64,000 bases of DNA, taken from contig JASAMV010005069.1 in the NCBI GenBank assembly GCA_030248065.1, positions 1 to 64,000 of the forward strand. Reading direction: 5' to 3'. Position numbers and translations under genes: made by a program. Positions 46,408 to 58,328 of the stretch are shown here, one piece after another. The DNA comes from Rhynchonema sp. JSB1_4 (lineage: Eukaryota; Nematoda; Chromadorea; Monhysterida; Xyalidae). The notes beneath the pieces were generated by a model that did not search any database, was not told the origin of the DNA, and saw nothing but the letters and a program-made list of their open reading frames with translations. How positions within the stretch are numbered: position 1 is the stretch's first letter; each line of letters starts with the position of its first letter.

Positions 46408-48194
46408 ATGCGACCTATTCGTTGTGAAATCAAGTTGTTTGTTTTGGTCGCTGGTGTCCTGTTGCTGCTTCATCAAGCCATCGACCATGACCTTTCAGTC
46501 GTCTTTCTGCCAACTTCATACATTTGTGAAAAATCAACAATCGCTCAAAATTTGTCAGTTGTCACCAATTTCATACAATTGGCTAGAAATCAGCATTTGA
46601 ATTTCACATTTCTCGTCGAACCAAATCCGAAAACGACTTGTGGTGGCACCCACATGACAGTGCTTGTGTTCAGCATGGCACGGGAAACAATGCTCAGAGC
46701 GGGAATCCGCAAAACTTGGGCTGGCAGACACGAACTGCAAAGGCGCAATACTTCGTTGATATTTGTGCTGTTCAATTCGAATGGTGAAGCGGAAATGACA
46801 CACATCATGCAAGTGACTGCTGTTGTTTCAAATGGCTTATGACCTAATGTTTCACACCGGTGCCATCGTGTTTTTGTCGTTGTTGTTTCAGTTGCGAAAC
46901 GCAGAAGCACGGCGATATTTTATACGTTGACGTTGCTGAAAAGTACGAAAATCTGCCGTTAAAGTGGCTCGTCGGCAATTGGATAGTAATGTTTCACTAT
47001 TTTATCCAAAAATCCATTCTTTGGAAAGCAACTTGCACGTGTTCGTATTGTATAAGTTGACCCTTTGTGGTTGATCACCGGATCCGGAACGGAGAGTGTG
47101 GTCTCCCCATTCGCGGGTGGATATTTTCAGGAACAAGGGCGATGGAATCCTGGGCGCTATGCTCATGCTAGTACAGTAATAAAAAAGTTCTCATGTGTAA
47201 AAATAAAACACCATTTTTGGTTTCGAAACTTCAAAATTCAACATCTCAGGTGGCTACATCATCATTGCCGATCGACTCAATGGTTTATGAAAGTTGACTC
47301 GACGATACTTCCCTCACTCGACGCTGCGACATCAGTTGTACACAACAAAAACAATCGGAAACCTGGGATTTATGGGCATTGTGTTGGGAATCGAACCGTT
47401 TATCGATACGGACAATAGTGCGTTTGTGTTGTGGAGCAGGTTCACGTGACGATCCATTGTATTTGCTCTGACGATGACCTGGTGCACCACCGGTCTGGCG
47501 AAAACAGTATCTCTGTCGGGCGTCACCGAAGGCACGTTGACCGATTTGTCTGGTCGGATCAGCTAACAGGCACAGACGACGTCTATCAATGGCACGAGAT
47601 CGGCAGATCCGATCATTAGACGCGTAAAAAACATGGCATCGATCACTGATCGTTGAACGGCTTACACTCCAGCCGCGTGCCCGAGTCTGCCTACGACGGC
47701 GAGTTCTTCCCCGTCTACTGCAGTGGTCCGGCGTATCTCTACAATTTTGAAACACTCTCCCGACTGTTGCTTACCGTGCCGCAGGTGAACCATGAACTGA
47801 TTGTTTCGTTCCGCGTATAAAACATCTATACCTTTTGCCACCCCCTACAGGTACCCCTGATTCCATTAGAAGACGCCTGGGTGACTGGTGTTGTCGCAGA
47901 ACGCGCTTGTGTCCCGCGTGTATCGAGCTCGCATGCGTTGGTCATCCATCACCGGGATACAATGGTTGAAAAGTATTGGTTTGTGAAAATTCACACAGTT
48001 CTTTCAGCTCCGAAGTGCACCGCCCGTCGCCATGTGTATTGAAACATCAACTGATGTATGAGGTGTCCTACAGTCCCCACATGTCGTCCTACCTGAGCTA
48101 CAGTCCCCGACTGATTGTTTGGCGGCTGTCACGTGTTTGGCGCTCACTATTGGCAGCGCGCACTTCTGATTGTGAAACCGAGCGAAACGCATGA
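46408..48194 (+). CDS. GT31-type glycosyltransferase-like protein, upstream copy
   Basis: Type II Golgi-type architecture: short cytosolic end, TM helix (KLFVLVAGVLLLLHQAI), then the catalytic-type domain. Exons 46408-46812, 46905-46985, 47250-47417, 47673-47784, 47851-47972 and 48008-48194. Beta-1,3-galactosyltransferase (GT31) marks: IRKTW, HGDILYVDVAEKYENLPLKW, KVDSTILPSL at the place of the K(T/V)DDDvf motif, FFPVYCSGPAYLY and PLEDAWVTG. The metal-binding DxD is therefore replaced by DST. All joins are in frame except exon 2 to exon 3, which is off by one base with the only visible splice sites, so the copy may be damaged, differently spliced or misassembled. AATAAA occurs at 48421. Confidence 0.75.
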
Positions 48195-48964
48195 CATTCT
48201 GCATGCCCATGAATGTCTACTCAACCTATTCCCGGTGTCAAACTTCGTGATCGAATCAAATATGTGTCGGTGTCCGTGTCCATTTTCTGACAGATACCCG
48301 CATTTTTAGATGCATTGAAAGTTGTAATCTTCACGAATGTCCTCTGTATAATTGTCAGCGGCCTTGGGAAACAATTTCCGCTGGTATTCAGCACACATAT
48401 TTCAAAAAAACGTGAAATGGAATAAACGTCACGCGACCAAGACAGATTCTATTCGATATGACAGCCAAGCTTGAAATAGTAAGCACCCGATTGTCTGTGG
48501 CTCTTTGAAGCACTTCTGGCAGCCTGTGACGTCAGAGCTGGCAATCTTTCAATGAAATATATTCATTTATTCATGATGACGAGACTGTTTTCCCTTTTTA
48601 CATTGCTGTTTTGTTCTGCCGAAACAAAAGAAACCGTGAGGTATTGTTATCTACAGGGTTGTAGGTGGTCTTGGATAAACCACAGAAAACTGTTAAACTT
48701 CAAAACGGGTAACAAAGCACACAAAACAGTGATGAATTTTTGTCTACCGTTTAATAATTCGTTTGCCACTAACATTCTATGCAGAATCAATCATTTTATA
48801 ATTTTTCCGCTCACCTCATTCCGAAATTAGCGTATAATATGGCAAAAGCCAAACGCTGGAACTTGTCCAATTTACGCCTGGGTGGGCCCGCCACAGGCAG
48901 GCACCATCGAACCAAGCAAGTTGGGTGCATTTTTATCTGGGTGTTGCACCAGCGTCTAGCTACC

Positions 48965-51056
48965 ATGCACAAACTCAGCAATTTTTACCTCGCCATGAAC
49001 CGACTCACACGCCGATTACCACTTTGTTGTTTGATTCTGCTGCTGTTGAACATCTACTTCGTCTACACAATTGTGTATTTCTGCAATCAGTCCAAACATA
49101 AAGTGACCAATGGCTCAAGTGGTCAATTTATTGGTCCGACACCGTGGAGAAATCTGAGTTTGATCTTTCAACGGGCGAATAAACACAGTTTTCAAGTTGG
49201 CACCTCATCGTCAAAAGTGACATTTCGTTACATTGTGCAACCCAGAATCGACCAGCTCTGTCATCGGACAAGTGTGAAATTTGTGGTGCTGGTATTCAGG
49301 TGGGTCTGATTTTGTTTCACTGTTGTGGATAGTTGTTGAAACATCAGTTTCAGTCACCTGGCCATGCCAGCAGTAGGCCGACCGCAGTCATAGCCTTGTT
49401 GCCCACGGTCGATGCGGGTTCATCTCGCATTACACCCTCATTGTGAATATTCTGCATGGTGGAATCGGGTGGGAACTATACGTGACTTACTTGAAGAGAG
49501 CTTACAATGCCCTTTCCAGCACTTACGCCGAATCAAAACTTCGTGATCTCATCCGTCAAACATGGGCGATGCCCTATGAACTCGAACGACATGAAGCATC
49601 GGTGTTCTTTGTGATCTCGCACGCGGCGCATCTGTCTTATGAGTATCTGGACACAATTGTGACCGAGAACGAATATTTTCATGATATTCTGCTGACGGAC
49701 TTGTTTGAAAAATACCAAAATCTCCATCTGAAATGGTTGGCGGCCAATTATTGGCTGAAAATGAATTGTGAAACTGTCAAATGGACGCTCAAAGTTGACT
49801 CAAACGTGCTGCCAAATCTGAGAACGGCTAGGAATCTCGTGAACAGCCAAAAGAATGATACCATATTCGGCAATTGCTTCAATGGAAGTTGGGTATCGCG
49901 CTACGGCAAATCGTGAGTTTGCAGCACTTCTAAGCGATACAAAACAGGTTCTGTTGTTCTGCGTGTGCCCTCTCTGCAGTGCTGAACTGAAAATTTCTGA
50001 GTGACATTTTGGACCCCAAACTGTCGTTAATCTTCTTGATTGCCATTTAATACCCTAAATGTTACGTTATATAGTGACAAGAATCGTCAGGTACCGATCA
50101 TGCCACCATAAAGAGGGTAAACTGCAGCACAAAAAAATGAAAATAGGATATCCTAAAATGGTTTTACAGACGAACAGCGAAACACGACTACCCGTACAAA
50201 GTCTATCCCCGATACTGTGGTGGTCCGGCGTACATGTACAGTCGCAATGCCATGCTTCGACTGCTAGATGCTGTGCCGAAATCATACGTGGTAAACTTTC
50301 GAAAATATAGGGTTTTTTCGCGATTAAAAATTTCTTTTTCTAAGGTGCCAAACGAGGATGCATGGGCGACAGGTGTACTGGCTGAAAACGCCGGAATCAT
50401 CAGACACAACATGTCACAGGACGCGTTAGTGGTTCTTTGATTAATGAGAAAAATGTCAATTTAATAGTCTGTTTTTTTGGAGAAACTTGAGAACCGGAAT
50501 TTTCTGTCAGAGCATATAGGAACAGGTACCGACATTGACGGACGACCGCCTTACCAACATGATGCATTTTACGTGGTGCAGTCACACTGACGGTGTTCTG
50601 GTGCACCGGCCGTCTGTGAAAACAGGAAGAAACGTGCAAAATCATCTCTGTCTGTTGAGTATATACATCATCCTTGACTGAATCACAAAAATGCAATGTT
50701 TCAGCTCCAAAATCTACCCACATCCCTGTCTGGTTCCGTGTCAGTTAATGTTCGAAACGTTTCGTTTCTCTTGTTCATCCGCGGAATGTCGTCAGCAGCA
50801 GTCAATGAACTCACGAAATACCGTAATCCAAACTACCGTAAACCGAGCCACAATATCCCGGGCGATTGTCGGATTGAAAAATGCCTGGGCCGAATTTGAC
50901 AGTGCACGAAGGCAGAACTGCTCCACAACGATTGAATATTCACGCAATAAAGAAACTGACGAAACGGAGGAGCTGGATTATGAAGTTCTGCTGAAAGCCT
51001 TGGAACGCAAGTGGGCAATCAACACGACAATCAGTGCTGTGCGTGGGAATGAATGA
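48965..51056 (+). CDS. GT31-type glycosyltransferase-like protein, downstream copy
   Basis: Five exons join in frame: 48965-49299 (start could also be 48995), 49499-49912, 50170-50290, 50345-50424, 50705-51056, about 433 residues. The first exon has a TM helix (LPLCCLILLLLNIYFVYTI). GT31 landmarks: RDLIRQTW, FEKYQNLHLKWL, VYPRYCGGPAYMY and VPNEDAWATG. The canonical KxDDD is KVDSNVLPNL, so the second and third Asp are missing. The intron positions after RYG and after the P-x-V and D-A exons coincide with the upstream copy, showing tandem duplication. The C-terminus is longer and more charged than in the first copy. Sugar specificity, and whether it is active, cannot be told. Confidence 0.82.
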
Positions 51057-51671
51057 ATGCTGATACTGTTTAACTTGCAAGTGACCCTGCGCAGTAAAAC
51101 ACAACACTGTACCAAATGGAGCGATCGGGCCGGCTTGATGCGGTCTTGGTTTGATCACGTGAACTTACAAAAATATACAGCTTGCTGAAACACCGTTTCT
51201 CTGCTGTCCTGTAAAATTACGTTGGATAATGCAAGTTACGTTGCACCAGAAATTGGAAATATATCTGGCGGCGATTTGCAAATACGCTGTGCCTAATGAT
51301 CACACGAGGATCAGTCGCTTGAAAAAGGTAGGCACCAAAATTCGCCACATCGCCATTGATGTCCTGCGTCGAGCACCCAGCTGGATATGCATTGTGCACT
51401 GTGGTACACATTGTACTAACATGAAGTGTCTGAAGAAAACCAGAAACATAAACGTTGCTCATGGATACCTGCTGCGAGCGCCTCCCAACAAAATGTTGCA
51501 TTGTGTGTCGGCTTGTTCTTGCGTTTGCACCCATTTATTCATCATACCTTAAATTTGAACTAGGCCTAATCAACAAAATTCTGGCTTTTTCGAATCCCAA
51601 TGTCTGTACATACATAGTGTTTGAAATTACAGGTGTGAAATCTTTCCGCATGAAAGTGTAATTCAGCTGAA

Positions 51672-52382
51672 ATGCAGCAGTGTCGTCCATTCAAGTGCGA
51701 TATTTGTGCTTGCGCCTTTCGACGAGCTGAATGTTTGAAATCGCATTCGAGGATCCACATCGACCAGCGACCATTCTCATGCCAAAAATGCGGCTCGTGC
51801 TTCAAAAGCAGCGAAGCGCTCAAGGTTCACGACGAGAGGGTGCACAATGGCGTGAAAAGGGTTTCTAAGTTTCGGTTGCACGAATGTTCCGAATGCACAA
51901 AGTCGTTCAAAACTTTTGGCCAACTCAACGATCACTTTTCCGTCGCCCACAAAAACAAACGGCCGTTCAGCTGCGCTGACTGCGGCTCAGCTTTCTCTGA
52001 CGCCAGCAATTTGCACAAACATGTTCGCTCTCATGTGAATTCGCGTGTATTCAAATGCAGCGAATGCGATTTCAGGGCTGTTCAAAAGATTCACATTGAC
52101 AATCACATGAAATTCAAACACGCCGCTGATCGAGCGTTCAGATGCGAACAGTGTGCGAAATCGTTCAAAATTAAGGCTCATTTGGATCGACATTCACTCA
52201 TTCACACCGACCAACGGCCGTTCAAGTGTTCGATTTGTGATGATTCATTCAAACGCATGTTCAATCTTCGAATTCACGAGCGAATTCACGCTGGTATCAA
52301 ACCCTATAAATGCACGAAGTGTGGCTACGGCAGTGCCCATAAAGGCAATCTTGACAAGCATGTGCGACGCATGCATCTTTGA
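51672..52382 (+). CDS. C2H2 zinc-finger protein with eight fingers
   Basis: One uninterrupted frame of 236 residues. Eight C-x2-C...H-x3/4-H fingers begin at about residues 7, 35, 68, 97, 125, 154, 182 and 210 (for example FKCDICACAFRRAECLKSH and FKCSICDDSFKRMFNLRIH). Linkers between several fingers keep the TGEKP-like length (HTDQRPF, HAGIKPY). The protein is almost all fingers, with no other domain, so it probably binds nucleic acid in the nucleus. Upstream (51661) an acceptor-like stretch precedes the ATG, so an upstream exon is possible. AATAAA lies at 52585-52590. Confidence 0.93.
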   Translation: MQQCRPFKCDICACAFRRAECLKSHSRIHIDQRPFSCQKCGSCFKSSEALKVHDERVHNGVKRVSKFRLHECSECTKSFKTFGQLNDHFSVAHKNKRPFSCADCGSAFSDASNLHKHVRSHVNSRVFKCSECDFRAVQKIHIDNHMKFKHAADRAFRCEQCAKSFKIKAHLDRHSLIHTDQRPFKCSICDDSFKRMFNLRIHERIHAGIKPYKCTKCGYGSAHKGNLDKHVRRMHL

Positions 52383-52921
52383 ATATACAATGACACTGGT
52401 TTTGACAGATTTTGACTGGTTTTGACCGCATGATTGATGTTTGCAGATGCAGAAACGCACTTGCTTGGTTTGCAATCCGCTATGTTTTTGGTCAACGACA
52501 AAATTACATGAAGTAACTGTCGTGTTCTTTTCGTTTGCTTATCATTTTTCTACATCAAGTGCACTGAGAAGACTTCGTCAAACGAATAAACTGACCGACG
52601 CGAAGGAGCTGTCAGAATTTCAACTCATGTTTTTGTGCTCGACCATTTCTTTCAAACCATTGCTTTCATTCTTCCATCATGTCAAACAAATGAGTGATAA
52701 ACACTCAACACGCATGCGGCCTTGAAACATCAGGCAACCTTATTATCTTACACACACGAAATCGCTGTCTGAATCGATTGCGCCATAGATGGATTTACCA
52801 GCCTCCATGCAGGACATCAGCAATAATCTGTAAGTGGCGAGAAGTACTGTATTTCTGAGACACCGATACAGTTCACGGATATCGGAAACAAAGTTTTGGT
52901 TGTTTTTTTCGAAACTCGTCA

Positions 52922-54294
52922 TTAATCAGCCAACAGCTCGTAAAGCTTCTTGTCGACCGGGAGTTTGCCTTGGTACTGAAAAAAAACGAAGTAAAATTTA
53001 GTGGACATTTCGATCCAGACTGGATATGCTAACGACCGAAACCAAACAGGCAACACAAACACACCAAAACCGGTTCTGTCTTGCTGCGGTCAAGTCATTT
53101 TTGGCATCATTATGTAAGTCAAGATCTACTGGCGGCAGTACGGCATGTGTACCGCATGCACACTTATCTTGACCACTGTAAGACATTTTATAAGCCGCCC
53201 CGAAACATACACGGAGACTTCAACCTATTATGCGTGTTTGCATGAACACAAGAATGCGCACACCACATATCCAAAACCCACCCATTGATCCGGTGTAAAG
53301 CAAGCGATTGGTGTGCTCTTGCACTTCTTGTTGACCTTGTTTCTGCGACAAAATCGATGCATCGTCTGACACAACTGACCTTCGTCACACGAGAACTTAG
53401 CACACGCGCCTGAATGGACAGGGCGAATACCTACGTCACCAGGTGAAGTTGGCAGACAAATTGAACCGAACTGATGCGCATGACAGTGGAAAACAGCTGA
53501 TGTGTCACTGACGCACCATCATACAACATGAATGACAAGCGCAAAAGCAATGGGTGATTTTTGCTTGCAAAAACTGGCCCCATGGAACAGTCTGTGTGCA
53601 CTGGGCTGTGATAGTATCTAAGGCATCAAAACGAAGATTTCAAGTAAATCTGACGTCACTGTACATTTTCTAAGCCGTGCCGTGTTACGCAACCATAATC
53701 AATTCGGGTGTCTCATTGTGCCAGTTGATATGTGGTAAACACATATCGTCATCTATAGTCGTCAACTCAAAGCAGTCTTGAATGAGCGGCAGATATAATT
53801 CGGCGCGAGTTGACCATCTGAGTGAACCACATATCAATAAGCCCAATTTGGCATCATGTGGCCATCCGGTGCATATTCGCACTGACGACGACTTGGCAGA
53901 TCGAAGCAGGCTGCAGTACAATAACATTCTGTATAAACGACGCCAATACAACGTCTTTGCAGAGACCTTCATGATGCCCGAGGGAACGTTTTTGAACTGT
54001 ACATGTGTACACATTTTTTAAAATGTTTTATAGTTCCCGATAGTGACCGAAAACGCCCGTCCCGATCACGTGACTATAAAGAGAGTGCCCATGGTTACTT
54101 CAAATGGTACCCATACCACCTTGTCCCATGTAGGTGCACGTGGCGACAGGCAAGACTCGAAACGGCAAGCCGCCCCGAGCTCCGAATGTTGTGAATCCAG
54201 CACCACAACGGTAATTGGGCGGACATCGGTACTTGTCGCACGGACCTGCAGTTCGAAGAAGCACTTGTAATGTGGTTGACAAAAATAGTTTCAT
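52922..54294 (-). CDS. Small Cys-rich secreted protein with two similar modules
   Basis: Exons 54294-54120, 53409-53282 and 52975-52922 join in frame to about 118 residues. The start MKLFLSTTLQVLLRTAG could be a short signal peptide; alternatively an upstream exon is joined at the TGCAG acceptor at 54246. Module one reads GPCDKYRCPPNYRCGAG and module two GACAKFSCDEGQLCQTM, both of the form G-x-C-x-K-x-x-C-x5-C/x4-C. It continues FCRRNKVNKKCKSTPIACF and ends KLPVDKKLYELLAD. Short Cys modules of this type occur in many secreted inhibitors and matrix proteins; I cannot name the family. Intron 1 has copies of two dispersed short repeats. Confidence 0.55.
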
Positions 54295-55281
54295 AAATAC
54301 ATAAGTTGATGAGTTTCGCTGCCTTATTTGGATCACTGACACAATTCGCGTTATTTTGGTGGCGTCAAGCAGAAGCAACCATGTCAGTTTCCCGCGTTAA
54401 AGGACCGTCATGAAATGAATGACGAGTCACTCTTTGTGAAATGGTTTACGTCAACGGTCAGACAAAATTGAAGGCTACAGACTTAAAGTATAGTTGCCAA
54501 AAGCTTTCATCCAACAGGAATAGTTCAGTCTGTGTTGTGATCCCAGCCCATCAACCAACATTAGTGAAACACTAACGGCCTTCATCAACGATTAGCGATT
54601 CAAAGGTGTCACCGATGTCAAGTGCCCGACCACTGATCACCAAGCCCAAACAGACGCAACACTGAAAATATCAGTTGGGCGCAATGGGTGATGTGCACGC
54701 TTTTCACTCGATTTGGCATCTGATCGTTTTTCATTATGTTTTGCATTCGTGCACCATCGGTGCGTGGGTGTGCATGTGGACCAAGATGGGCAGCTGGTTG
54801 ATGTTTCGGGATGGGTAGGCACATAAAATATTCAATGCCAAGTCAAAGTCAAAACACCCCAGCCCGCCGACCCATCCCACAATTATGCCACCTTGTGACG
54901 ACAACCCAACAAGTTCTACAAACCAAAAAAACACGAAACTCTGTTCATTCAGAACTTACAAAAATAGTTGTTTTCGCAAGTGTTGCCATTCTTAGGTTGC
55001 CTTATATAAGGAAATGAAAACTGTCTTGGATCCTTTGCAGAAACTGTGTGCCAGGTGTGCCCGTCTGAGGTGAATAATCAAATTTGAAAAGTCGTCACGC
55101 AATGGAATGAAATCATCAGTGCAAAACAAGCGAAAACAGATTTACAGCAGAGTTTAATGAGACACAGAGAAACAACTTTTCTCAGAAGACCTAATTGTTC
55201 GGCGAAGATAAACTAATAAATGGATCAATGTGACAAAATCACTCAGCATGATTCACGACCCCATGTGGTTTATACATACGT
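54295..55281. other. No gene recognised
   Basis: Ordinary intergenic sequence with short unsupported frames and no delimited repeat. Confidence 0.4.
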
Positions 55282-55863
55282 CAGGGTTGGGCAAACCATG
55301 TTTTTTTAAAAAAAGTTTTTAATACAAAAGGTTCCTCCCGAGGACAAATGCTTTGAAACGTCCAAAAACGGCCTTTTTAGAGGTTACTTTTGTCATTTTA
55401 AGCAGTCATTTTTTTGATAGAAAATTTTCTTCACGAAATCACTTTTGGGGCATGTATTTTGCATCTAATGTGCCCTTCAAGTGATACACGATACACAGCA
55501 TGCATGTATTCGATGTCAAACCCCATCGGGGAGCTCGAAGTCGGTCAGGTACGACCGATCCAGTGACCCGACAAGCGTTTCTGTAGCTTATTGTCTGAAT
55601 TCTGTGTGATTTATGAGTTAATCTTGCTTATTCGACCACAAGCTACTGCGTCTGATACCATAGAGCGTACAATCATCGGTCTATATCAGGCACGGACTAC
55701 CGGATCACGCCGATATCACGTAAACGCCCTTCATAAGTGATGCAAAAGTGACTTGAAAATTAAGGTTGCATTTTTCGCGTTTTTGCGCGTTTTCTTGGCA
55801 AATTTGGTCAAATTTCACCGAATCTGAGACATTTAAAAAAAGTTCAAATTTTTTTCAACCCTG
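55282..55863. mobile_element. Diverged hAT-like element (CAGGGTTGGGC family)
   Basis: Starts CAGGGTTGGGCAAACCATG and ends TTTTTTTCAACCCTG. It is related to 44785-45260. No clean target duplication is visible. Confidence 0.65.
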
Positions 55864-56104
55864 GTTTATGTACATGTTGTAACAACATGCGTGTGCTTTT
55901 GTTTGTGCCAATCTCGATTGAGCCCCAACGGAGGCGCAATCTGTTCAGCTGGTCATGACCCGATAAGTTTTTGCACGATAAAACTGACGGTATTGCTGCA
56001 AATACGCGAGCAATAACAGAGGGCCCGGTAAAATTACGAGGGGGGATCCATTCGTAGGACAGACCTGATGCTAACCCAGCTGACCAGGTAAACGCAACGC
56101 TTGT

Positions 56105-56165
56105 GATGGGAACCGAAAAATCGTGTGTGGTCCAACCACAAGCTCATGGAACTCATTTTTTGAAC
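56105..56165. mobile_element. End fragment of the GTATAGTCCA MITE family
   Basis: gtgtggtccaaccacaagct followed by catggaactcatttt matches the terminal 50 bp of 11727-12091. Confidence 0.55.
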
Positions 56166-57049
56166 TGCGAGGGACATAATTCATATATGGGAGATAGGGC
56201 AATATTTTTATTGCTGGAAGTGTGAGCCGCAATCATGCTGATCATTCTTCAGAAAGAATCACTTGCGAAAAGCGGTGTCAAAAAGAGTGCCAAATGTGCA
56301 CCTATGGGATCATAAGCACAGACTGATCTGGCCGTCACCTGTGCATGATTTTTGAGCACCGTACGGAAACAACGCGTCACCGAACGAACTAGATTGGAAA
56401 ACCGATTTTGTACGATGCACGATAATACTTTTAATAATGAGTCCCCCCTTTAATGACGTTGCTGTTGTATGCCTTTTACCCTTTGGGAAAAACTAAAACA
56501 TGGCTGTTGTGAAAGTTGTGCCATCCATTACCACATAAACAGCAATTTACTTGCAAACGATTCGCAAGCTTTAAGCGAGCGTCTTCACGCAATACACCAA
56601 AAAGGAAAAGCGGAATGCGAAAAGTTAAGGCCGCATTCACAATGCAGCGGATTAGCGGGTTAGCGGATTAGCGGATTAGCGGGTTGCGGATTAGCGGGCC
56701 CGCTTTTGGCGCACGCTTTTGCATTCACAATGGAAATTGAAAAAGCGGATTAGCGGGTCAGCTCATTGGAGACCCGCTAATCCGCTAACCCGCTAATCCG
56801 CTAATCCGCAAAAAGTGTTTGCGCTCACAATGCACGTTGTCCGAGTTTAGGTGAAAAAGTAGATTTACTTTAAAATTTTGTTGTTTGTGTCTTTCATTGT
56901 TCAACAAATGGCGAATTACACGCATCAAATCAATCAAATGTTGTTATTCTGAATGTTTCATTGGATTGCAGCATTTCCAACCAATAAACAGAAATATAAG
57001 AACACCGATCACGAAGATAGCACGAATAACACACAGGCGTATATTAGAG

Positions 57050-57190
57050 TGGTCAACTCAAGTGGTCGAATCACTTTGTCAACTTACATTGTAGATTCGT
57101 CAACTCACCCCGAATGCCATGTATTATTTCTCGCATTTATTTGGGACTGCTGTGGGTTGACGAAGTGATTTGACCACTTGAGTTGACGAT
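57050..57190. repeat. Hairpin repeat inside the Harbinger-like element
   Basis: ggtcaactcaagtggtcgaa and tcactttgtcaac on the left face gttgacgaagtga and ttgaccacttgagttgacga on the right: arms of about 35 bp. Confidence 0.8.
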
Positions 57191-57360
57191 TGTAATATTA
57201 GCCAAACTTCGACCACATGCGCCTCAGGATGCAGTGTTTATGCACGAACAAACCTTCGCGTGTGTGACATCATAAGCACTGCACTGTCTGGTTTAGCGCA
57301 ACACAGACTTGCAGTTTACACGCTGCCAGGTTTATCACTCACTTTATGGCATGATTGATG

Positions 57361-57437
57361 CAGAGCAGCGAAGCGCAGCGGTAGCGCGCTGGCCTGCTGA
57401 ATGATAGGGCGCGTGTACGACACCGCCCATGGGCATT
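57361..57437 (+). other. Decayed tRNA-like sequence
   Basis: agcgcagcggtagcgcgctg looks like a tRNA D-arm with A box, followed at the right distance by gtgtacgacacc, a weak B box. Acceptor pairing is not evident. Probably a SINE or tRNA relic. Confidence 0.3.
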
Positions 57438-58328
57438 ACTTTACATTATTTTTTCAGTTTTTTGTTTTCATATGAAACCGTGTAAAATAGTTGGCCGCTG
57501 TGGCAAAATGTGAATGAGTTGAATCGCATTCTCGCATTGATTGTTCAATGCAAGTTATTTCTTCAGTGGCTGGCTGGCTTTACTTTCGCCACGATGCAAA
57601 GCCCGTCGAAAAAAACAGCAAGCACATTTTGCAATACAGCATTTTGCAACCATGTCGTGTAGAGTCGAAACTGAATGCGATAATGATACTATACGTCGTA
57701 AAAAATCTCTTTTCCAAACATCAAACTGCAACAAAAACGTTTCCAATGAACGCAGGTGGTTAAGCTGCTCATGTATACACTTTTTTCATGCTCTGAAAAT
57801 GTTTTGAAGGCAAATAATAAACTTCTGAACGTGCGCCTCCGGTGCTGATCCGCAAAAAATAGAACCAGTTCTAATCGTGAAAAGCGGATTAGCGGACCCG
57901 CTAATCCGCTAACAGGCTAATCCGCTTTGCATTGTGAATGCACACGCGTGCAGCGGATTAGCGGATTAGCGGGTGTGAAAAGTTGCTTGCCCGCTAATCC
58001 GCTAACCCGCTAATCCGCTTTTTGCATTGTGAATGCAAAAGCGTGCGCATCTCGCCCGCTAATCCGCTAATCCGCTAATCCGCTTGCATTGTGAATGCGG
58101 CCTAACTTCTCGGTTTGCTCCTGCGATAAAAGGGAAAATCAACTGTGAGTGGGCGCGTTTGCCCGGGGAACCTCCACAGGGCACGAAGACAAAACATATC
58201 AGGTTGAATTCGTGGATCGCGGTTATGAGGCAACCTCGTTCACTCAGGCAAAATGACCCAATCAAATTTCCGCATTTTGCGTTTACCGCAAGTTCACCAG
58301 TTTAACAGTGTCCACCAGTAGCAGTATC

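Larger units (their letters stand above)
56629..58102. mobile_element. 1.5-kb PIF/Harbinger-like non-autonomous element
   Basis: Ends GGCCGCATTCACAATGCAGC / TTGCATTGTGAATGCGGCC, flanked by TAA (56626-56628, 58103-58105), the 3-bp target of PIF/Harbinger. Sub-terminal regions at both ends are packed with GCGGATTAGCGG in both orientations. The interior contains a foldback (57050-57190) and a decayed tRNA-like stretch; no transposase was recognised. Confidence 0.8.
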
